Positions 28,441 to 36,178 of a stretch of 42,181 bases of DNA are shown one piece after another. The notes beneath the pieces are model-generated. The model was not told the DNA's origin. It saw nothing but the letters and a program-made list of their open reading frames with translations, and ran no database searches. Position 1 is the first letter of the stretch. Each line of letters begins with the position of its first letter. The DNA is from Xanthobacteraceae bacterium (lineage in GTDB: Bacteria; Pseudomonadota; Alphaproteobacteria; Rhizobiales; Xanthobacteraceae): NCBI GenBank assembly GCA_019746135.1, contig JAIESI010000021.1, positions 1 to 42,181 of the forward strand, in the 5' to 3' direction. Position numbers and translations under genes: made by a program.

Positions 28441-28606
28441 CGTGTCCCGGACGCGGTGCAGCGCGAGCGCAGCGAAGCGGTGCACCGCCGATCCGGGACC
28501 CCGGTTAGCCGCAACAAACCGGGGTCCCGGGTCTGCAGCGCATCACCATAGCGCGTCGAAGACGCGCGTGAACGCGCTTGTGGTGCTGCGCTGCGCCCGG
28601 GACACG
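28441..28606. repeat. Multi-branched palindromic element
   Basis: Outer arms CGTGTCCCGG and CCGGGACACG (10 bp, perfect) enclose three hairpins: an 8-bp stem GCGGTGCA/TGCACCGC, a perfect 14-bp stem starting CCGGGACC (28493-28506 with 28517-28530), and a 14-bp stem with one mismatch (28535-28548 with 28581-28594) tipped by the shared module. It lies between the SDR and dehydrogenase genes. Confidence 0.8.
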
Positions 28607-28633
28607 AGAGTGCGCTTCGCGCCAACACGCAGC

Positions 28634-29437
28634 CTACCCCGCGGTGTAACCGCCGTCGGCGTAAAGGATGTGGCCGGTGTAGAAATCCGACGCCTTGGAG
28701 GCGAGGAAAAGGATCGGGCCGGCCAGATCTTCCGGTTCGCCGAGGCGGCCTTTCGGAACGCGTGTCAGGAACCCGGCGCGCACGCCCTTGGCGCGCTCAT
28801 CGTCGGCGTACATCCATTCGGTCAGTGGCGAACGGAAGACCGTCGGTCCCAGCGCGTTGACGGTGATGCCGGTCGCGCCGAGCTCGCAGCCCAGCGCCTT
28901 GGTGATGCCGTCCACCGCCGACTTCGATGCACAATAGGCCGTATAGCCGGCCGGATGGCCGAGCAGGCCGCGCGCCGACGAGGTCAGGATGATCTTGCCG
29001 CCTCTGCCCTGCTTCATCATCTGTCGCGCCGCCGCACGCGCCATCAGCCAGGACTGCGTGACGTTGGCATCCATGACATCGAGGAAGTCCTCGGGCTTCT
29101 GATCGATGATCTTCGACACCTTGTTCTGGCCGGACGCGACCACAAGGATGTCCACGCCGCCGAACTTGTCGACCGCGGTCTGAACGATCGCATCGCAATT
29201 CGCCTCGGAGCTTGGGCGCTTCGCCACGACCTCGGCCTTGCCGCCGAGCTTCACGCATTCGGCCGCGACCTTCTTCAGGCCTTCGGCGTTGTTGGCGGTG
29301 ATGACGACGTTCGCACCGGCGCCGGCCAGCGTCTTTGCGGCGATGGCACCGAGCGCACCGGTCGCCCCGGTCACGATCGCGGTCTTGCCTTTGACGCTGA
29401 ACAGCGACAGCGGGTCTTTCAGGAAGTCTTCGGACAT
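28634..29437 (-). CDS. Short-chain dehydrogenase/reductase
   Basis: A 267-residue classical SDR. The cofactor motif TGATGALG lies near residue 24, the catalytic Ser in ILTSSARG, Tyr/Lys in YTAYCASK, and the C terminus ILYADGGYTAG is family-typical. It resembles gluconate 5-dehydrogenase or 3-oxoacyl-ACP-reductase-like catabolic SDRs. GAGAGA precedes the ATG. It is flanked by palindrome elements on both sides, so it may be a cassette moved into the operon. Confidence 0.9.
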   Translation of the reverse strand: MSEDFLKDPLSLFSVKGKTAIVTGATGALGAIAAKTLAGAGANVVITANNAEGLKKVAAECVKLGGKAEVVAKRPSSEANCDAIVQTAVDKFGGVDILVVASGQNKVSKIIDQKPEDFLDVMDANVTQSWLMARAAARQMMKQGRGGKIILTSSARGLLGHPAGYTAYCASKSAVDGITKALGCELGATGITVNALGPTVFRSPLTEWMYADDERAKGVRAGFLTRVPKGRLGEPEDLAGPILFLASKASDFYTGHILYADGGYTAG

Positions 29438-29475
29438 GACGTTTCTCTCACGATGAGCGCTGCTCTCTCCCCGTC

Positions 29476-29498
29476 ATGGCCGGGCTTGTCCCGGCCAT
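29476..29498. repeat. Extragenic palindrome
   Basis: A 9-bp perfect stem ATGGCCGGG / CCCGGCCAT with loop CTTGT. With the hairpin at 29534 it is bracketed by the short arms CCGTCAT and ATGACGG, giving an outer-stem-plus-two-hairpins layout between the cupin and SDR genes. Confidence 0.75.
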
Positions 29499-29533
29499 CT
29501 CGCTTAGGAGGGCACAGTGCTCGCCTCATCGGG

Positions 29534-29556
29534 ATCGCCGGGACAAGCCCGGCGAT
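29534..29556. repeat. Extragenic palindrome
   Basis: A 9-bp perfect stem ATCGCCGGG / CCCGGCGAT with loop ACAAG, the reverse-orientation partner of the 29476 hairpin and closely similar to the one at 9167. Confidence 0.75.
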
Positions 29557-29584
29557 GACGGCGGAGTTGGTTGCGCCCTCGTCG

Positions 29585-29926
29585 TCAATTCGGCGGCGAG
29601 GCGACCGCGACGAAGATCGTGCACACCTCGTTGGTGCGGTTGATGATCTCGCGGCTCTCGTTCGGGCCGATGTAGCAGGAGTCGTTCTTCTTCAGGACCG
29701 TCTCCTTGCCGTTGACGATCACCGTCAGCTCGCCCTCCAGCACGTAGTAAACTTTCTCCGGCGGAGAGGCGTCGGGCCCTGCGCCGCCGCCGGGCAGGAA
29801 GTGCGACACGCCGGCGATGATCGCCTTGGATACGCCCGCCTCCGCGCCGAACAGCCGCAGCGTGGTGCAGGCGCGATGGTTCGGCGCGACGTATTCCTTC
29901 GCCTCACTGAGCTTCTTTGCGATCAT
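29585..29926 (-). CDS. Cupin domain protein
   Basis: A 113-residue small cupin with VYYVLEGELTVIVNGKE as its first conserved beta motif and IGPNESREIINRTNE as the second. The usual metal His set is incomplete, so it may be a binding or isomerase protein rather than a dioxygenase. It starts at ATG 29926, overlapping the stop of the cyclase gene by four bases (ATGA), with AGAGG upstream, so the two are translationally coupled. Confidence 0.82.
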   Translation of the reverse strand: MIAKKLSEAKEYVAPNHRACTTLRLFGAEAGVSKAIIAGVSHFLPGGGAGPDASPPEKVYYVLEGELTVIVNGKETVLKKNDSCYIGPNESREIINRTNEVCTIFVAVASPPN

Positions 29927-30768
29927 TTGAACCTCTTTCCGCTTTCGATCCGGTATTTGCCCTTCGGGTCGATCATCGCGACGAGGCGGATGATGCAGCC
30001 GTCGCCGCGATCCCAGTTCCACGGGAAGAACGCGAAGGTGCAGCGCCGCCCGGTGACCTTGTCGAGATCGCCGCCGACGTTCTCGATGCCGAGAATGCCG
30101 TTCTTGAACAGGATGCGGTGCACCGGCTCCCACTCCGGGAAGTCGTCCTTCCAGTCGCGGCCGCCGGACCATTCGCGGTACTCCTCGGCGAGATGCGGAT
30201 GCAGCGGCCCGTTGCGCTGCGGGCCGATTGCGGTCGCGAGCGGATGGTCGTTGGCCTGGGTGTCGTGGCCGACCACCTTGACCTTCTTCTCGACGAACCA
30301 CTCGCCGGCCGACGGCACGAAGCCCGGCGCGCGGCAGAAGTAGTCCTCGCTGTCCTCATACTGATGATGCCAGCCGGTGTTGACGATCACCACGTCGCGC
30401 GGCCGCACCACCTTGCCGGCCGCCTTCTCGAGATCGTCATAGGTGATCGGCTCCCACTTCTTCTTCGGGATCGACACGACGATGCCGGAGCCGAAGAAGT
30501 GCGGCAGCGGCACCTCGTCGATGAACGGGGTCCCCTGCACCACGTGCGCGGGCGCATCGATATGCGTGGTGTTGTGCATCGAGGTGGTGATGCGCTGCGA
30601 CAGCACGCCCGACTTCGCCATGTAATGGATGCGCTCGATCTTGACGTCCTCGAAGTACGGCCAGTTCGGCGACTGATAACCGAACCGGTGGGACAGGTTG
30701 TAGAACTCGAGCCCCATGTCGTTCTTGAGGTTCTCCTCGAACGTCACACCACGGATTTTTCTGGCCAA
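29923..30768 (-). CDS. Cyclase family / kynurenine-formamidase-like metal hydrolase
   Basis: A 281-residue protein of the PF04199 cyclase fold. The metal motif HNTTHIDAPAH matches the family pattern HxGTHxDxPxH except that Thr replaces Gly. Further segments: RDVVIVNTGWHH and VVGHDTQAND. The start is a TTG at 30768 with an excellent AGGAGG eight bases upstream; the upstream ATG at 30804 would lie before that site. Family members hydrolyse amides (formylkynurenine) or lactones; a lactone or ring-opened amide substrate is plausible. First gene of the catabolic run. Confidence 0.85.
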   Translation of the reverse strand: MARKIRGVTFEENLKNDMGLEFYNLSHRFGYQSPNWPYFEDVKIERIHYMAKSGVLSQRITTSMHNTTHIDAPAHVVQGTPFIDEVPLPHFFGSGIVVSIPKKKWEPITYDDLEKAAGKVVRPRDVVIVNTGWHHQYEDSEDYFCRAPGFVPSAGEWFVEKKVKVVGHDTQANDHPLATAIGPQRNGPLHPHLAEEYREWSGGRDWKDDFPEWEPVHRILFKNGILGIENVGGDLDKVTGRRCTFAFFPWNWDRGDGCIIRLVAMIDPKGKYRIESGKRFK

Positions 30769-30848
30769 AGCTTGTTCCTCCTGATCGTTGCGCCTGCGGC
30801 GCATTGTCGTTGCAGTTCACCAGCGCGGCCGCGCCGGCACGAAAGCGA

Positions 30849-31613
30849 TTATGCGGCGGCGGCGCTCCAGTCCGCCTCCATGGCAAGCTTGGTGGCAAGC
30901 AGCCGCTCGGCGATCAGCTTGTGCTGCTCGCGAAAGCGCTGGCTCGGCACCGGCACCGAGATCGCGACCGGATTGCCGAGCGGGTCGTGCAGCGCCACGC
31001 CGACGGCGCAAATGCCGACGGTGTGCTCCTCACGGTCATAGGCGATACCGGTCTTGCGCACACCGCGCAGGTCGTCGAGCAGTGCCGAGAGCTTGGTCAG
31101 CGTGTTCGGCGTGCGCGCCTCGTAGCTTTTGCCGATCAGCCGCTCGATCGAGGGCTCGTCGAGGCCGCTGAGATAGGCCTTGCCGTTGGCGGTGCAGTAG
31201 AGCGGGAAGGTTTCGCCCACCGCCGAGACGGTTCGCAGCCGATGCGAGCCGATCACCTGATCGATGAACATCAGATGGTCGCGGCGCACCGCGGCGAGAT
31301 CGACGGTCTCGCGCAATTCGTCGGAGAGCTTGATGAGGTAGGGCCGCGCGCGGGCGACAAAATCGCCGCGCACCGAAGAAGCGAGCCGCAAGATTGCCGG
31401 CCCGAGCCGCACCCGGCCGGTGGGCGACGCCGCGATCAGAAGCTTCTCGGCTTCGAGCGAGGCGACGATCCGCTGCACCGTCGAGCGCGCGAGGCCGACC
31501 CGTGCCGCGATCTGGCCGAGGCTCAAGCCCGCGTCCTCGCCTTCCAGCGCACGCAGAATGTGCGCGGCGCGGGCGATGACCTGGACCTGGTTCTTGTCGG
31601 AGGCCTGACGCAT
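30849..31613 (-). CDS. IclR family transcriptional regulator
   Basis: A 254-residue regulator: winged HTH at about residues 10-70 (SLGQIAARVGLARSTVQRIV) and C-terminal effector domain with YCTANGKAYLSGL and GIAYDREEHTVGICAVGV, the usual IclR ligand-binding signatures. I start it at ATG 31613 (MRQASDKN); upstream ATGs exist but extend into the divergent promoter. It sits 80 bases upstream of and in line with the cyclase operon and is divergent from the amidohydrolase gene, so it probably controls both. Confidence 0.9.
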   Translation of the reverse strand: MRQASDKNQVQVIARAAHILRALEGEDAGLSLGQIAARVGLARSTVQRIVASLEAEKLLIAASPTGRVRLGPAILRLASSVRGDFVARARPYLIKLSDELRETVDLAAVRRDHLMFIDQVIGSHRLRTVSAVGETFPLYCTANGKAYLSGLDEPSIERLIGKSYEARTPNTLTKLSALLDDLRGVRKTGIAYDREEHTVGICAVGVALHDPLGNPVAISVPVPSQRFREQHKLIAERLLATKLAMEADWSAAAA

Positions 31614-31755
31614 CGGACGATGACTCGGAACGGACTCGACGGACCCGCGGCTCCATGCCGCTTGCATGATGGTACAGCGTAGCCCAATATCCGGTACAGG
31701 CGAAAGCGCAAAAGATGCTGCGGCGCGGTGACGCCGCCGCGAGGGAGGAGACGCC
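31614..31755. promoter_or_regulatory. Divergent promoter region of IclR and amidohydrolase genes
   Basis: 142 bases between divergent genes. A direct repeat GGTACAG occurs at 31671-31677 and 31693-31699, 22 bases apart, i.e. on the same helix face. This could be a regulator binding site; no clear -35/-10 can be assigned. Confidence 0.4.
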
Positions 31756-32718
31756 GTGGTCAAGAAGATCGCGCTCGAAGAGCATTTCCTGTGTCCGGGT
31801 TTCATCGAGTACTGGGACCCGACGGTCGCCGGCATGCCGGCCGCCAAGCGCGAGAATCTTTTGAAGCGCAACACCGATTTCGGCGAGATGCGGCTCGCTT
31901 CGATGGATCAGGCCGGCATCTCGCGTGCGGTGCTGGCGCTCGCCGGTCCGGGCGTGCAGGCCGAGCGCGACGTCGCTGTCGCGATCCGCACCGCCAAGGC
32001 GGGCAATGATTTTCTCGCCAAGGAGATCCAGAGGCGGCCGGATCGCTACTCGGGCTTCGCCCACCTGCCGATGCAGGATGCCAAGGCGGCGGCCGACGAG
32101 CTCGAGCGCTGCGTCAAACAACTGAAGTTCTGCGGCGCCATGATCAACGGCCACACGCTCGGTCAATATCTCGATCATCCCTCGCTTGCGCCGTTCTGGG
32201 AGCGTGCCGATGCGCTCAACACGCTGATCTACATCCATCCAACCGATCCGGTGTCGGTTGCGCCGGTGCTGGAGGGCCATCCGGGGCTGCGCCGCGCCAC
32301 CTGGGAATGGACCTTCGAGACCGGCTCGCACGCGCTGCGGCTGATTTTTGCAGGCCTGTTCGACCGCTTCCCGAAGGCGCGTGTCGGCCTCGGCCACATG
32401 GGCGAAACGCTGCCGTTTCTCCTCTGGCGCTTCGACAGCCGCACCGGCCCGGATTTCTACAATGTGGGTTTGAAAAACCCGGTTTCGCACTACATCAAGC
32501 ACAACATCGAGATCACCACGTCGGGCATGTGCTCGGCCGAGCCGCTGAATTGCGCGATTGCGGCGCTCGGCAAGGACCGCATCATGTTCGGCGCGGACTA
32601 CCCGTTCGAGAAAGCGGAAGAGGCCGGCCACTGGCTCGACACCGAGACGCTCGACGAGACCATCCGGGCCGATATCGCGTATAAGAACGCCGAGAGGCTT
32701 CTGGGATTGAAGGCATAG
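31756..32718 (+). CDS. Amidohydrolase-fold decarboxylase (gamma-resorcylate / 5-carboxyvanillate type)
   Basis: A 320-residue metal-dependent non-oxidative decarboxylase of the ACMSD family. The N-terminal metal motif LEEHF (Glu7, His9) matches the ExH of gamma-resorcylate decarboxylase; further motifs are LIYIHPTDP, GLGHMGETLPF and MFGADYPFE (catalytic Asp). Starts at GTG 31756 behind GGAGG. Known relatives decarboxylate dihydroxybenzoates and 5-carboxyvanillate, in keeping with nearby Rieske, HpaB and extradiol genes. Its stop overlaps the start of the next gene (TAGTG). Confidence 0.88.
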   Translation: MVKKIALEEHFLCPGFIEYWDPTVAGMPAAKRENLLKRNTDFGEMRLASMDQAGISRAVLALAGPGVQAERDVAVAIRTAKAGNDFLAKEIQRRPDRYSGFAHLPMQDAKAAADELERCVKQLKFCGAMINGHTLGQYLDHPSLAPFWERADALNTLIYIHPTDPVSVAPVLEGHPGLRRATWEWTFETGSHALRLIFAGLFDRFPKARVGLGHMGETLPFLLWRFDSRTGPDFYNVGLKNPVSHYIKHNIEITTSGMCSAEPLNCAIAALGKDRIMFGADYPFEKAEEAGHWLDTETLDETIRADIAYKNAERLLGLKA

Positions 32719-32912
32719 TGGGCGCAGACGACCAGATCTTCACCAGCGGCAACGTGCCGCTGCACGACCTGTTCCAGAAGCAGGTGCGCGAGGTGCTGGA
32801 GGAGTCCGATCTCGACGAGGAAGCCAAGCAGGCGATCCTGGTGGCGCTGAACTGCCCGTGCTGCGGCGCGGGCGGCATGAATTACACGGCGAAGATCAAC
32901 CGGAAGAAGTAG
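32718..32912 (+). CDS. Small Cys-rich (CPCCGAGG) protein
   Basis: A 64-residue protein with an acidic helical N-terminal two-thirds (DLFQKQVREVLEESDLDEEA) and a Cys cluster CPCCGAGGMN near residue 47, followed by a basic tail. The three Cys could bind zinc or iron, perhaps between two chains. Starts with GTG that overlaps the amidohydrolase stop by one base. I do not recognise a named family. Its TAG stop codon is the first three bases of a repeat arm. Confidence 0.75.
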   Translation: MGADDQIFTSGNVPLHDLFQKQVREVLEESDLDEEAKQAILVALNCPCCGAGGMNYTAKINRKK

Positions 32913-33000
32913 GGTGGGCCAAGGCGCGTCAGCGCCGGGCCCACCAATTTTATCCGGGGCGACATGGTGGGCACGCCGCTTCGCGGCTTTGCCCACCCTA
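32910..33000. repeat. TAGGGTGGGC paired-hairpin element
   Basis: Outer arms TAGGGTGGGC (32910-32919) and GCCCACCCTA (32991-33000). Inside are two hairpins, one around GGCGC-GTCA-GCGCC and one around GCCGC-TTC-GCGGC, each extended by GGTGGGC/GCCCACC arms. It fills the gap between two convergent genes and contributes both stop codons. The same family recurs at 41843-41969. Confidence 0.85.
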
Positions 33001-33384
33001 CGCTACCGCGACCGCTTCAACTTCGATCTTGAAGCCGTAGTGCAACTGCGGCACCGGCACGACGCAGCGGGCGGGCTTCGCTCCGCCGGTCCACTTCGCA
33101 TAGAGCGCGTTGAACGCCGGCCAGTCGTTGATGTCGGTGACGTAGACCCGCACCTGGGTCAGTCTGTCGAGCGAGCTCCCTGCCCCCTGGATCGCCGCGG
33201 CGACATTGTCGAGCACCTGCTGCGCCTGCTTCTCGAACGGCGCGTCGGTGAGCTTCGCGCCGTCGGGCGCAATGGGGAGCTGGCCGGAAACGAACACGAA
33301 GCCGCCGGCGGTCACCGCATGGCTGTAGTGGCCGCCGGGCGGCGCCATGGTTGCCGGATTGGTTTGCACGACATCACCAGCCAT
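32998..33384 (-). CDS. RidA family enamine/imine deaminase
   Basis: A 128-residue RidA/YjgF protein. FVFVSGQLPIAPDG, VRVYVTDINDWPAFN and PARCVVPVPQLHYGFKIEVE are the family landmarks, with the conserved active-site Arg in PARCVV and Glu in IEVEAVA. RidA proteins hydrolyse reactive 2-aminoacrylate and related enamines released by PLP dehydratases. The ATG at 33384 overlaps the end of the PLP gene by 11 bases, with GGAG upstream. Confidence 0.92.
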   Translation of the reverse strand: MAGDVVQTNPATMAPPGGHYSHAVTAGGFVFVSGQLPIAPDGAKLTDAPFEKQAQQVLDNVAAAIQGAGSSLDRLTQVRVYVTDINDWPAFNALYAKWTGGAKPARCVVPVPQLHYGFKIEVEAVAVA

Positions 33385-34504
33385 CGAATCGTCTCCACTG
33401 TTGCGCGGGCCGCGCACCGGACACCGCGTGATATTCCGAGAATTGCGTGCCGGTCGCGCACGCGTGGTTGGGTAGAATGCGAAGTTGCGTGCCGACCGGC
33501 AAGCGCTGCGCGATATCGGGATCGGCGGTGCCGCGCCGCGACACGATGCCATGCTCCTGGTTGGCACCAGTCATGATCAGACCGTCAAGCGGCGCGCCGG
33601 CGAGATCGCAGACCGCGCCATAGCCGTAGTCGATCTTCTGCCGCTGCGTGCCGCGATCGCGGCTCATCGCCATCCAGCCCGCATCGACGATCGCCCAGCC
33701 TTTTTCCGGCTGATGGCCGATCACCGTGGTCAGGACCGACAGCGCAAGGTTGTCGAGGCCGCAGACGCCGACATTGGCCATCACCAGGTCGAAGAACACG
33801 TAGACGCCGGCGCGCAGTTCGGTCACGCCGGCGAGATTTTCCGCCGACAGCGCGGTCGGGGTCGAGCCGACGCTGACCACCGGGCAAGGCAGCCCCGCCG
33901 CGCGCAGACGCTGCGCGGCGCGGACGCTGCGGCTGCGCTCCTGTTCGGCGAGACGCTGCAGCGCCTCCGGCGTGTCGAGATCGTAAGACGAGCCGGCGTG
34001 GGTCATGACGCCTTTCAGTATCACGCCGCCGTCGTGCAGCGTCCGGCCGATCTCGATCAGCAGCGAATCGTCGGGCTGTACGCCGGAGCGATGGCCGTCG
34101 CAGTCGACCTCGATCAGCGCGTCGAACGCGTGACCTGTCGCAATCACAGCCTGCGCCGCGGCAACAGAATCCACCGCGATGGTCAGCGCGCAGCCGCGCC
34201 GCCGCAGCGCCAGGGCGCGGTCGAGCTTCGAGGGCGCCATGCCGACGGCGTAGAGCACGTCGGCGAAGCCCGCATCGAAGAACTGCTCGGCCTCCTTCAG
34301 GGTCGAGACCGTGATCCCGCTCGCGCCCGCCGCCTGCTGGCGTCTCGCCACCTCGACGCACTTCGATGTCTTGACGTGCGGACGCAAGCTGACGCCGAGC
34401 GCCGACGCGCGCTGCTGCATGCGCGCGATGTTACACATCATGCGCGGCTCGTCGATCAGCGCCGCCGGCGTCTGCAAGCGAGAAATATCCAAAGCGCGCC
34501 TCAA
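33374..34504 (-). CDS. DSD1-type D-amino-acid PLP enzyme (D-serine dehydratase / D-threonine aldolase-like)
   Basis: A 376-residue fold-type III PLP enzyme. The Schiff-base Lys45 lies in LRPHVKTSK; VDCDGHRSG and VGSTPTA form the cofactor pocket. The C terminus has the zinc pair His347 and Cys349 in LPNHACATG, as in eukaryotic-type D-serine dehydratase and D-threonine aldolase. It overlaps the Bug gene upstream by four bases and RidA downstream. The RidA partner argues for a dehydratase producing an enamine rather than an aldolase; a 3-hydroxy-D-amino acid is the probable substrate class. Confidence 0.9.
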   Translation of the reverse strand: MRRALDISRLQTPAALIDEPRMMCNIARMQQRASALGVSLRPHVKTSKCVEVARRQQAAGASGITVSTLKEAEQFFDAGFADVLYAVGMAPSKLDRALALRRRGCALTIAVDSVAAAQAVIATGHAFDALIEVDCDGHRSGVQPDDSLLIEIGRTLHDGGVILKGVMTHAGSSYDLDTPEALQRLAEQERSRSVRAAQRLRAAGLPCPVVSVGSTPTALSAENLAGVTELRAGVYVFFDLVMANVGVCGLDNLALSVLTTVIGHQPEKGWAIVDAGWMAMSRDRGTQRQKIDYGYGAVCDLAGAPLDGLIMTGANQEHGIVSRRGTADPDIAQRLPVGTQLRILPNHACATGTQFSEYHAVSGARPAQQWRRFDGW

Positions 34505-35472
34505 TCGAGAAATTCGCCGCGGGCCTTCAGCGCCGGCACGTCGCGGGCGAGGCCTTGCGCGATCAGTTCCTTCACCGTGCCGGGCGCGAGCGCATCCGCT
34601 TGCGGCAGGTCGACCCCGACCGCCGCCATCTGCCGCTGCAGTGCGGTGTCGCCGGCGGCGGCGCGCAGCGCGTCATTGAAGCGCTGCACCACCGCGCCCG
34701 GCGTCGCTTTCGGCAGAAAGAACGCGTTCCATGCGCGGACGTTGACGTCGCGATAGCCGGCCTCGGCCGCGGTGCCGACAGCGGGAAGCTGCGGCAGCTT
34801 GCGGTCGGTCAGCATCGCCAACGCCTTGATCTTGCCGCCGGTCACCTGCGGCAGCGCCGTGGTGGTCTGGTCGCACATCACGTCGATGTGGCCGCCCATC
34901 AGGTCGTTCATCGCCGGCGCAACGCCGCGATACGGCACATGAGTGATGTTGGCCTTCAGCGCCGAGAACAGCACCACGCAGGCGAAGTGCGAGATCGAGC
35001 CGATGCCGGCGCTGCCATATGTCACTTTGCCCGGGCTCGCCTCTGCATAGGCCATGAACTCCTTCAGGTTCGCCGCGGCAAGCGACGGCTTGCCGGCCAG
35101 CATGGTCGGCGCGGTGCCGGCAAGTCCAACCGGCTCGAAATCGGCGAGCGGATCGTACGGGAGCTGCTTGAACAGCGCGGCGTTGGCGACGTGGGTGCCG
35201 ATCGTGCCGAATCCGAAGGTGAGGCCATCGGGCGCCGCCTTGGTCAGCCGAACCAAGCCGATGACCCCGCTCGCGCCGCTGACGTTCTCGACCACGACCG
35301 TCTGCTTGAGATGCGTGCTCATGCCCTGCGCCAGCGCGCGGGCCAGCGCGTCGCTCGGCCCACCCGCGGGGAACGGCACGATCAGCGTGATCGGCCGCGA
35401 CGCATCGGGCTGCGCCAGCGCGCCTGTGGCCGTCAGCGCAACGGCGGCGACAACACCAAGCCAACGGGTCAT
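34501..35472 (-). CDS. Bug-family periplasmic binding protein, fourth copy
   Basis: A 323-residue Bug protein with signal peptide MTRWLGVVAAVALTATGALA. Motifs: ITLIVPFPAGGPSDALARAL, GASGVIG and ITHVPYRGVAPAMNDLMGG. It is overlapped by four bases at both ends by neighbours, so it is a fixed part of the operon. It presumably captures the acid or amino acid handled by the PLP enzyme, though no TctAB permease is nearby. Confidence 0.9.
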   Translation of the reverse strand: MTRWLGVVAAVALTATGALAQPDASRPITLIVPFPAGGPSDALARALAQGMSTHLKQTVVVENVSGASGVIGLVRLTKAAPDGLTFGFGTIGTHVANAALFKQLPYDPLADFEPVGLAGTAPTMLAGKPSLAAANLKEFMAYAEASPGKVTYGSAGIGSISHFACVVLFSALKANITHVPYRGVAPAMNDLMGGHIDVMCDQTTTALPQVTGGKIKALAMLTDRKLPQLPAVGTAAEAGYRDVNVRAWNAFFLPKATPGAVVQRFNDALRAAAGDTALQRQMAAVGVDLPQADALAPGTVKELIAQGLARDVPALKARGEFLD

Positions 35473-36107
35473 GCGGGGCGTCCTTCGAGCCAGGGGAGCA
35501 GTCGATCAAGCGTCGGGGATTCGAGATCCGGGGGCGGCGCGTGGTGCGGGCGCTTCAGGCCGACCCGGTTGTGCCAATAGGTGCGAAGCCCCACCGCCGA
35601 GGTGCCGATCAGGTCGTAGCCCGAGCCTGCGACGAAGGCCGCCTCGGCCGGCGCGACGCCGAGGCGGGCGAGCGCCATGCGATAGGGCTGCGGGTTGGGC
35701 TTGTAGTAGCCCGCCTCCTCTGCGGTGACGACGCAGTCCCAATCCACGTTCAGGACGCCGGCGGCGATCCGGCCGAGGCGCACCGAGCAGTTGGTGACGA
35801 CGGCAAGCTTCGCGCGGCCGCGTAATGCGGCGAGCGCGGCCGGCACGCCGTCCCACGGCTTCAACTCGGCCCAGCGCGCGTCCAGCGCCTGCGGGATGGT
35901 CTCCGCCAGACCCGTGGCGCGCGCAGCGTCGCGGACCACTTGCTCGTAGGGGACATAGGCGTCGTTGCCATAGGTCAGGCGCAGATACTCCGCGCGCCAG
36001 GCGCGGCCTTTCGCCTCGCTGCCGGCGACGGCGTCCCACAGCGTCCAGGAATCGAGCAGCGCGGTGAGCAGGTCGAACAGCACCGCGCGGGGAAATCGAT
36101 CGCTCAT
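35469..36107 (-). CDS. HAD-superfamily hydrolase (type II haloacid dehalogenase-like)
   Basis: A 212-residue HAD enzyme. Nucleophile Asp12 is in VLFDLLTALLDS; the position two residues later is Leu, not the Asp of HAD phosphatases, as in dehalogenases. Motif II is VVTNCS, motif III Lys136 in YYKPNPQPYR and the acidic residue Asp165 in AGSGYDLIG. Thus a C-halogen or other non-phosphate substrate is more likely. Start at ATG 36107 (MSDRFP). First gene of the four-gene overlapping operon, divergent from the LysR gene. Confidence 0.85.
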   Translation of the reverse strand: MSDRFPRAVLFDLLTALLDSWTLWDAVAGSEAKGRAWRAEYLRLTYGNDAYVPYEQVVRDAARATGLAETIPQALDARWAELKPWDGVPAALAALRGRAKLAVVTNCSVRLGRIAAGVLNVDWDCVVTAEEAGYYKPNPQPYRMALARLGVAPAEAAFVAGSGYDLIGTSAVGLRTYWHNRVGLKRPHHAPPPDLESPTLDRLLPWLEGRPA

Positions 36108-36178
36108 GGCGCGGACCCTAGCAGGGCAAGCGTCAGTCGTGTTTAACTGCAATAGAATATATCCTTCAGAGAAATTGA
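36108..36178. promoter_or_regulatory. Divergent LysR/HAD promoter region
   Basis: 71 bases between divergent start codons, AT-rich at 36140-36178 in contrast to its surroundings. This is the expected place for a LysR-type binding site controlling the HAD-Bug-PLP-RidA operon. I could not settle on a single T-N11-A palindrome. Confidence 0.45.

Noticed and set aside
28373..30343. A 656-codon plus-strand reading frame
   Set aside because: It crosses three minus-strand genes and two palindrome regions and has no recognisable motif.
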